Shown here: positions 12,547-17,689 of the stretch, in pieces | How the letters are laid out: the number at the start of each line of letters is the position of its first letter | How positions within the stretch are numbered: the stretch's first letter is position 1 | From: Patescibacteria group bacterium | Lineage (GTDB): Bacteria; Patescibacteriota; Saccharimonadia; Saccharimonadales; CAIOMD01 | Assembly (NCBI GenBank): GCA_025453305.1 | Contig: JALOQO010000003.1 | Span: 1 to 17,689 of the forward strand | Length of the DNA: 17,689 nucleotides | Reading direction: 5' to 3' | Made by a program: the position numbers and the translations under genes | The notes under the pieces: generated by a model | What the model saw: the letters and a program-made list of their open reading frames with translations, nothing else | Told to the model about the DNA's origin: nothing | Databases searched by the model: none

Positions 12547-14202
12547 CTAGTTAGTTTTTGTTATGGTTACGGTTATTTCGTTCGAGTAGTTATTGCAGTT
12601 ACCATCTTTATACATACAAACCCTAACATTGTAAGTACCCGGATCGTTAGTGATATTACCTGATTTTGTGCTTTCGCTAGAATAATATTGATAAGAACTG
12701 CCCGGATAAACAGGACTACCGGTTGTGTTCCAAACTAATTTGTAACCACCGGGTGATTTTCCGTTGAGTGTCCATTCTACGGTACTTCCACCGACACTCT
12801 TTAGATTTAGACTACCGCTTCTTTCATCGGAACTATCTATTTTATTAACCTTAGGTGCTGTTACTGTAATAGTATTACTATATACATTACAACTAGCGCT
12901 AGAAGCTACATATCCGCAAACTCTTATATAGTATTTACCGCCATCTGTTACACCCCAAAGGTATGATTTTGTATTAGAACCTTTGATGTATAAAGACCCG
13001 TCTTTCCCAAAAATTGGAGTGCTATTTTTGGTGCTTTTAACAATTTTATAGCCATCAACCGTACCAATATTAATCGTAGACCAGCTTAACTGAATACCTT
13101 TTTCTTTACTAACACTACCGCTTAAATTAATACTAGCACCCGGCTCTGGAGCGGGAGCAGGCTTAGGTTGCTCAACGGGCTTATCTAGGTTCACCAAATA
13201 GCCAAGCTTATCTTTAAACTCATTCGACGCTTTGTCTTGCTCGGCATTCCATTTAATAAATGTATCATTTTTAAGCTCATCTAAGGAAATATCCTGGATA
13301 TCTTTATCGGCTCCCTCAATAATTAACCACTGCTTGCCTTCGGTAACGGTTTTATCACCGCTCTTGACAGAGCTGTGATATACCTGCACACCTTTTACTT
13401 TATCCGTATTTACCGTTTTGTACGCCGTCCCAAGCGCTGTATATTCATTATTGTTTGATATTACGGTAAATTTGCGTTCTGTATTAGTCACTACTCTGGT
13501 ATAAACTTCTCCAATTTCGTTAGTAATGACTATATTATTTGGATTGGTGCTTTTTAAAACAATTTTAGTGTTTTCGTTTAACCTTATTGCACTACCGTCA
13601 TCTAACAATAAAACAACCCTTGATGAATCTGTAGTTTCAATCCAATCACCTTGGTTAATTACTTGATCCGCTTTAAGTTCTTGCCAATTTTCACCGTTTT
13701 TACTAAAACTAGCCTTACCGTCAATGACCGTTACATTTGCGCTAAGAGTAGGCCCGGTTTCGATAGCACCATTTACTGCGGGTTCGGGTTTATTTTTATT
13801 TGTTACCAAAGAAAACACACCTACACCAAAAAGGGCAATAGTCACTATCGCTACAGGAACCAAAACTTTAATAAATTTACCCCTACTAGGACTTGTAGTT
13901 TTAATAGCATATTCAGTAGATAGGGTAGATTCGGCATCATCTAATAAATTATCAGTCGGTAGCAATTTGTAACTGTCTAGATCGTTGCTTTCGCTGACTT
14001 CTGTGGTATTAATATCCGAACTATCTTTTGAATTATCATCATTATCAATCTTAGTTTCTGAATCACTCTTTAGCGCATCATCAGCAGGTTCCATGTCGAT
14101 ATCTTGCGATAGATCTGGATCTTGTTGGTTTAAATCTTTTTTTACTACTTGTACCGCTTCTTCTATAACATCTTGATCTTTATCTTTTGATTTCATATAC
14201 AA
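12547..14202 (-). CDS. Membrane-anchored FecR-domain protein with two Cys-paired FN3-like domains
   Basis: This 551-aa surface protein has a long acidic cytoplasmic N-terminus (1-105), one membrane helix (about 110-133), a FecR-like beta domain (about 155-300, with GDWIETTDSSRVVLLLDDGSAIRL-type strands), a Pro-rich linker (341-355) and two fibronectin-III-like domains (about 356-450 and 460-550). Each FN3 domain ends in the same signature, Y-x-(I/V)-R-V-C ... C-N-x-Y-S-N-x-I-T-V-T, with cysteine pairs C429/C438 and C529/C536 that could form disulfides. FecR domains outside TonB systems are probably binding or scaffold modules; no sigma factor gene is nearby. The start is ATG 14202 or, six bases later, 14196; neither has a Shine-Dalgarno site. 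Host- or wall-contact function is inference. Confidence 0.87.
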   Translation of the reverse strand: MYMKSKDKDQDVIEEAVQVVKKDLNQQDPDLSQDIDMEPADDALKSDSETKIDNDDNSKDSSDINTTEVSESNDLDSYKLLPTDNLLDDAESTLSTEYAIKTTSPSRGKFIKVLVPVAIVTIALFGVGVFSLVTNKNKPEPAVNGAIETGPTLSANVTVIDGKASFSKNGENWQELKADQVINQGDWIETTDSSRVVLLLDDGSAIRLNENTKIVLKSTNPNNIVITNEIGEVYTRVVTNTERKFTVISNNNEYTALGTAYKTVNTDKVKGVQVYHSSVKSGDKTVTEGKQWLIIEGADKDIQDISLDELKNDTFIKWNAEQDKASNEFKDKLGYLVNLDKPVEQPKPAPAPEPGASINLSGSVSKEKGIQLSWSTINIGTVDGYKIVKSTKNSTPIFGKDGSLYIKGSNTKSYLWGVTDGGKYYIRVCGYVASSASCNVYSNTITVTAPKVNKIDSSDERSGSLNLKSVGGSTVEWTLNGKSPGGYKLVWNTTGSPVYPGSSYQYYSSESTKSGNITNDPGTYNVRVCMYKDGNCNNYSNEITVTITKTN

Positions 14203-14221
14203 TTATTCCGTTTATGCTAGT

Positions 14222-14249
14222 ATTTTAACAACATACCGTATTTATACAA
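14222..14249 (-). promoter_or_regulatory. Candidate promoter of the FecR-FN3 gene
   Basis: On the minus strand TTGTAT (14249-14244), a 16-base spacer and TAAAAT (14227-14222) give a start site near 14215 and a leader of about 13-20 bases. Confidence 0.4.
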
Positions 14250-14274
14250 AATCACAAGAACAATATAAAGTCGT

Positions 14275-14484
14275 TTGTTACAATTAATAAGTGATAGAGA
14301 TAAATGGCGGTATCAAACCAAATCTGCCAAAAGTAAATCCCTTATATCAAGTGCGACAATTCTAACTAGCCATAAAGATGTAGTTACTTTTTACGGGCCA
14401 AGTAAGTATCCAAACGAAATCAAGGCTAAATTTTATGGTCCACCCCTAGAAATTTCGCGTATAATTCAACAAATTAATGAATAA
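14275..14484 (+). CDS. Doubtful small gene, possibly frameshifted
   Basis: As an open frame this starts at TTG 14275 and gives 69 aa. The C-terminal 40 residues read like protein (HKDVVTFYGPSKYPNEIKAK...EISRIIQQINE), but the first 27 are Ser/Lys-rich and unconvincing. In another frame, GTG 14291 to the TAA at 14363-14365 gives 24 residues that read better (INGGIKPNLPKVNPLYQVRQ). Joining the two by a one-base shift near 14360 would give a coherent product of about 64 residues, so the gene may carry a frameshift or sequencing error. TATAAA at 14264-14269 could serve as its -10. It lies between divergent FecR-FN3 and the HTH-Nudix gene. No family recognised. Confidence 0.35.
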   Translation: MLQLISDRDKWRYQTKSAKSKSLISSATILTSHKDVVTFYGPSKYPNEIKAKFYGPPLEISRIIQQINE

Positions 14485-14515
14485 TAGGTTCTGGGTTAAG
14501 TCTAATTCACTAGAA

Positions 14516-14521
14516 TATAAT
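14516..14521 (+). promoter_or_regulatory. Probable -10 box of the HTH-Nudix gene
   Basis: A consensus TATAAT lies 47 bases before the ATG at 14569. AGGA about 10 bases before the ATG is a modest ribosome-binding site. No good -35 is visible. Confidence 0.4.
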
Positions 14522-14568
14522 AATTTAGGTTGGTAACATACCCTTAGTTATAAACAGGAAAATATATT

Positions 14569-15270
14569 ATGTCATACGAAGCTGGAGCCCACAAAACTCA
14601 AATGCACATTTTAAACCACTTGCTACTAGTCCCTAGTGCTAGGTTTTCTGATATTCAAAGAACACTCAATCTTGATAGCGACTATGTAACATTTCACCTA
14701 AACGCCTTGGTAAAAGCCGGTTATGTTAAAAAAGCAGAATCAAACTATAGCCTAACCCCGCAGGGTAAAGAATACTCTAACAGAATGGACACAGATGAGC
14801 AAGTAATCGAGAAACAACCTAAGCTATCGATAGCTCTAATAGTAGAAAATAATAATGGCCAATTTTTAGCTCAGCAAAGACTAAAACAGCCATATTACGG
14901 CTATTGGGGCAGGCCAACCGGTAAAATTCGTTGGGGTGAAACAATGGAACAGGCCGCAGCCCGTGAGCTTTTAGAAGAAACAGGGTTAACCGCAACATGG
15001 CGAATAACTGGCTTGTACCACAAAATGGATTACGCGACTGAAAATAGCCAAATCCTAGAAGATAAGTATTTTGTAATTGCTTATGGATTAAACCCAAAAG
15101 GTGATATTATAACAGAATTTAAGGGTGGTAAAAATCAATGGATGACTAATGCAGAGCTACTTAAGCAAGAAAAGGTATTTGCGACAATTGTAGAATTACA
15201 AAATAATATCTCCAACAATAAGACATTTATTATAGAAATACCGCATAGCTACGAAGAATCACAGTATTAG
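14569..15270 (+). CDS. Winged-helix and Nudix hydrolase fusion protein
   Basis: This 233-aa protein joins an N-terminal winged helix-turn-helix (about 5-72; HILNHLLL, FSDIQRTLNLDSDYVTFHLNALVKAGYV, wing SNYSLTPQG) to a C-terminal Nudix domain (about 84-225). The Nudix box is complete: G118, E124, R132-E133, E136-E137 and G139. Nudix enzymes hydrolyse nucleoside diphosphate derivatives, so either it is an active hydrolase or the domain senses such a ligand to control DNA binding. NrtR-type regulators have the opposite order (Nudix first), so the order here is less usual. The HTH half resembles MarR/ArsR-like domains. No paired target operon is evident. Its stop codon overlaps that of the convergent GT2-like gene by three bases. 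Confidence 0.88.
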   Translation: MSYEAGAHKTQMHILNHLLLVPSARFSDIQRTLNLDSDYVTFHLNALVKAGYVKKAESNYSLTPQGKEYSNRMDTDEQVIEKQPKLSIALIVENNNGQFLAQQRLKQPYYGYWGRPTGKIRWGETMEQAAARELLEETGLTATWRITGLYHKMDYATENSQILEDKYFVIAYGLNPKGDIITEFKGGKNQWMTNAELLKQEKVFATIVELQNNISNNKTFIIEIPHSYEESQY

Positions 15271-16355
15271 TTTCTTTGAATAGCCACAATCCCATCCACT
15301 TTAGGTTTACTAATTCTGTTATTCAAGCTGTTGTAGCCACCTATAAACGGTATAGTTATAATACGATACCAAATATATATATAAGTAATCGGCGCTATCA
15401 GAACAAGATTAATACGATCAATAATTTTTAACCCCTTGTAACTAGAAACAGCTATTGATATAAACAACATCAGTAATATAAACACAAAGCCTAGCGCTAC
15501 CCATCCCTGATAAATCCCTCTGATATAAAAGATTGCAGCTATAATACTAGCATCTAATAACCAGTGCAAAATAATAGTCATACTTATAGTAAACTCTTCT
15601 CTGTCTAACAAGCTAACCGTCACTTGGGTGTTCCTGACAGCAGGTAGTTTATTGTTAGTATCAAGCAACCTTTTGTTTGTCTTGATTTTTAAAAAGTTAG
15701 TGTTATCCAATTTTTCGATATAAGTTTTTCTTATTAATAATATGCCGTTTAGTTCTTCGTTACTTAACGGCTGAGCTCTAAAATAATTAAGTTTAACAAC
15801 TCTAATGAGGGCTATGATTCCACTTATAATAGCATTGTTTACCAATGGTACTCCGATTGGCAATATGATTTTAATTTTTTTGTCTTTAAATAGGGGGAGC
15901 GATTTTTCTATTGTTTTGTTAGTAAGCACCGCGTGGCCGTCAAATACTGCTACGAAACTGCTCTTGGTGCTTTTCTTAACAATTTTAGATATAGAAGACT
16001 CATTGCTATACCTTACCAACTTAAGATAACCGTTCAAATAATTTTTTTTACGATAATATTTTAGTTTATTATAGGTATTATCGTCATTTTTACTTACCAT
16101 AACTATAAATTCTACAAGCTTTATGCTACTTTCTTTAGCCGACTTAATATAAAGATCAATATCGAAGATTACATTTTTATCTAACATTACCGCGCTTACT
16201 TTTGGGCGGTAGGGTCGTTTGCTATTTAAACTTTTTTTAATACGCCTCGCTGTGTTTAAGTCATTTATGTCACCAGATACTTGCATTAATAGCATCATCG
16301 TCAGTTTAATAAAACCCAAAGTAACCAAACCATAGCTTAAATATAGCCAGATCAT
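15267..16355 (-). CDS. GT2-like membrane protein, probably degenerate glycosyltransferase
   Basis: This 362-aa protein has one N-terminal helix (about 2-26), a soluble domain (about 50-245) and two to four C-terminal helices (about 262-345). The soluble part follows the glycosyltransferase-2 layout: PKVSAVMLDKN (about 51-61), a SAKESSIKLVEFIVMVSKNDDNTYNKL segment where GT2 enzymes have VDDxSxDxT, and FVAVFDGHAVLTNKTIEKSL where they have LDxDxxxxxxxl. The nucleotide-binding Asp pair and the DxD motif are altered (SKNDDNT, DGH), and no QxxRW is visible, so catalysis is doubtful. Its ATG overlaps the sortase stop as ATGA, so the two are translationally coupled. It may be a non-catalytic surface-assembly partner. 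The GT2 assignment is by pattern only. Confidence 0.7.
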   Translation of the reverse strand: MIWLYLSYGLVTLGFIKLTMMLLMQVSGDINDLNTARRIKKSLNSKRPYRPKVSAVMLDKNVIFDIDLYIKSAKESSIKLVEFIVMVSKNDDNTYNKLKYYRKKNYLNGYLKLVRYSNESSISKIVKKSTKSSFVAVFDGHAVLTNKTIEKSLPLFKDKKIKIILPIGVPLVNNAIISGIIALIRVVKLNYFRAQPLSNEELNGILLIRKTYIEKLDNTNFLKIKTNKRLLDTNNKLPAVRNTQVTVSLLDREEFTISMTIILHWLLDASIIAAIFYIRGIYQGWVALGFVFILLMLFISIAVSSYKGLKIIDRINLVLIAPITYIYIWYRIITIPFIGGYNSLNNRISKPKVDGIVAIQRN

Positions 16356-16987
16356 ATAGTTACCTCTGCTTGAGCCGGTATTTCAGGTTCTTTTATAAAA
16401 ACAAACTCAAAGTTCATCAGACGTCTGTTTTCGTTAAATAATCCATTGCAAGTTAGTAGAGTTAGAATCGGTTTGCTGGATATTGTAGTTAATATGCTTG
16501 TATCGCTTGGCTTAACATTGCTATCAGCCACATACGCATAACTATAGATGTAACCTTCTTGACTTTCGATTAATAGTTCGTCACCCGGCTGAAGTAACAT
16601 GGTTGGGAATAACACCTGTACTGTGTTATGGCCGTATATTAGTGTATTGCCGGATAAATCATTTGGTTTAGATGTTATTACAGCATAATGTACAGCATTG
16701 CTTGTAAGTGTCCAAGATTGGGTAGCTTCATCAAACTTACCTTCTTGTATGGGCAAGTTGATACCTAATCTTGGAATTATTAGCCTTGTTGGATTACCAA
16801 TTTTAGCTTTAGGGCGAATATCTTCTGACTGTTTAACTACAGCTTGCGATATAAATTGGTCTGTGTCTAAAGCTGTGGCCGGAGCTGGTATAGCCAAAAA
16901 GTATACCATCAAAAACATTACTAAATTCAAAGATACCACCTTAACTATAAGTGGTATCTTTTGAGTTGTAGCGGCCAGCCTATTCAT
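16352..16987 (-). CDS. Sortase
   Basis: Sortases are membrane transpeptidases that cleave LPxTG signals and join the protein to the cell wall or another protein. From ATG 16987 the product is 211 aa: a membrane helix (about 16-33), a linker, and the sortase barrel (about 65-200) with catalytic H120 (IYGHNT), C180 (TLLTC) and R188/R189. An upstream in-frame TTG at 17071 is ruled out because it lies in the -35 hexamer of a strong promoter. It is followed by the overlapping GT2-like gene, and the LPETG protein immediately upstream is its likely substrate. The sortase class cannot be fixed by eye; TLxTC and the short form suggest class D/E/F-like. Confidence 0.93.
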   Translation of the reverse strand: MNRLAATTQKIPLIVKVVSLNLVMFLMVYFLAIPAPATALDTDQFISQAVVKQSEDIRPKAKIGNPTRLIIPRLGINLPIQEGKFDEATQSWTLTSNAVHYAVITSKPNDLSGNTLIYGHNTVQVLFPTMLLQPGDELLIESQEGYIYSYAYVADSNVKPSDTSILTTISSKPILTLLTCNGLFNENRRLMNFEFVFIKEPEIPAQAEVTI

Positions 16988-17042
16988 TAACTTCAAATAT
17001 AATCCTTGGATTAACAGACACCAATTATATACCTTAAAGTAT

Positions 17043-17071
17043 ATTGTAATACACTGTAAGCTTTTTGTCAA
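17043..17071 (-). promoter_or_regulatory. Strong sigma-70-type promoter of the sortase operon
   Basis: On the minus strand a perfect TTGACA (17071-17066), a 17-base spacer and TACAAT (17048-17043) predict a start near 17036 and a leader of about 48 bases. It lies between the LPETG gene stop and the sortase ATG, so the sortase/GT2-like pair can be expressed apart from the LPETG gene. Confidence 0.8.
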
Positions 17072-17096
17072 GCGTTGATATTTTTATAATTGTGTC

Positions 17097-17689
17097 TTAA
17101 TAGAATCTTACAAGAGTTGATTTAATGACTATGCTTAATATTGCTAAAATACCAGCTACGGCCGATGTCGTGGCAATAATAACATTTTCCTTAGTGCCCG
17201 TTTCAGGTAACACTGTTGGTGTAGCCGTTGTATTGGACGTAACGGTTGCAGATACGGGTGTCACGGTTGTTGGATTTGTTGGTGTTTCGGGTACAACAAC
17301 CGGTACTTCTGGCTCTTCTTCATCTTCGCAAGCAATAGTGTTAGTTACGGTAAGTAGATATGGGTCGGTCTTGGAACCTGACCCGCCAAGTACCGAGTTT
17401 GATACTGTAAGCAAATTCAATACATCATTATTGCCAGGTATAGTAACAGGCGATACTAAATCTGATTGGCTTGAGCACTCTGTAGGTAAACCTTGTATTT
17501 CGCTTTCTATGATATTTAGAACATCACCAGGTTCAACGGGTAAAGCTTCGTCTCCAAGTTTCCATTGTTTGCCATTTACGGTAAATACAATATTGTCTTC
17601 TAGTAGATTGGTATCAATACCGTCTTTATCGCCATTCCAATCTTTTGCAATTGTAAAGTAATAGTCATCTCGTGGCTCAACAGGCTTGT
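17097..17689 (-). CDS. LPETG-anchored surface protein, C-terminal part
   Basis: The frame is open to the end of the window, so this is the C-terminal 197 residues of a larger exported protein. It ends in a full sorting signal: LPETG, a hydrophobic stretch of about 20 residues (VIIATTSAVAGILAILSIVI) and a short basic tail (KSTLVRFY). Before it come an acidic EDEEEPEVP segment and a Thr/Pro/Val-rich wall-spanning stalk. Further upstream is a folded region with GDKDGIDTNLLEDNIVF and two cysteines (TECSS, TIACED) about 50 residues apart that could pair. The sortase downstream is the obvious processing enzyme. The internal ATG/TTG codons are not starts. Its function is unknown; adhesion to a host cell would fit a Saccharibacteria lifestyle but is inference. 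Confidence 0.88.
   Translation of the reverse strand, partial: KPVEPRDDYYFTIAKDWNGDKDGIDTNLLEDNIVFTVNGKQWKLGDEALPVEPGDVLNIIESEIQGLPTECSSQSDLVSPVTIPGNNDVLNLLTVSNSVLGGSGSKTDPYLLTVTNTIACEDEEEPEVPVVVPETPTNPTTVTPVSATVTSNTTATPTVLPETGTKENVIIATTSAVAGILAILSIVIKSTLVRFY

Noticed and set aside
16988..17071. N-terminal extension of the sortase from TTG 17071
   Set aside because: The TTG lies in the TTGACA -35 hexamer, and the predicted transcript starts near 17036, so it cannot be translated from there; ATG 16987 is used.
17125..17661. 178-aa plus-strand ORF opposite the LPETG gene
   Set aside because: The opposite strand encodes a clear LPETG sorting signal and stalk over the same bases. The plus-strand reading is low-complexity Val/Thr/Ser, an antisense shadow.

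Overview
The window looks like a low-GC chromosome segment of a Patescibacteria/CPR bacterium, most likely Candidatus Saccharibacteria (TM7). This is an inference from gene content: a compact alanyl-tRNA synthetase, a Tgt with an extra loop, a Gram-positive-style surface system (sortase, LPETG protein, VanY-type peptidase) and many short genes with weak or no Shine-Dalgarno sites. UGA is a stop here (sortase, dinB), which argues against Gracilibacteria/SR1. No tRNA, rRNA, CRISPR array or insertion sequence was recognised.

Layout. 1-~375 is a foreign-looking fragment (188 of the first 360 bases are G/C) encoding part of a phage-type muramidase. It runs without a break into the middle of alaS, so a chimeric join or recent recombination is likely. 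390-4738: alaS 3' part; a leftward operon thioredoxin-ccdA-spoU RNA methyltransferase; two rightward membrane proteins of unknown function; a leftward VanY-type carboxypeptidase. 4804-9214 is the most unusual part: two unrecognised small leftward genes, an SRAP/HMCES abasic-site protein, an 88-aa protein and a Y-family DNA polymerase, separated by two long noncoding stretches (438 and 645 bases). 9300-12508: small membrane protein, tgt, a 59-aa membrane protein too short for standard ORF cut-offs, a YqaA/DedA-type membrane protein and ribosomal protein bL25. 12547-17689: a FecR-FN3 surface protein, a doubtful small gene, an HTH-Nudix fusion, a degenerate GT2-like membrane protein overlapping a sortase, and the C-terminal part of an LPETG-anchored protein.

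How it fits together. Three themes recur: DNA damage tolerance (SRAP plus DinB-like polymerase), an extracytoplasmic thiol system (thioredoxin plus CcdA) that could serve cysteine-paired exported proteins also encoded here (VanY-type, FecR-FN3), and a sortase-based cell surface.

Main unexplained signal: the two noncoding stretches share sequence and structure in the same order (a 12-base identity, then CCAGAA...CCGGG, then an 11-base identity leading into a TTACTTT hairpin). The second copy also sits on a very long imperfect inverted repeat (7104-7307) that could fold as a rod-like RNA of about 200 nt. This may be an undescribed structured RNA or paired regulatory element linked to the DNA-repair cluster. 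The evidence is internal to this window and needs comparative sequence data.
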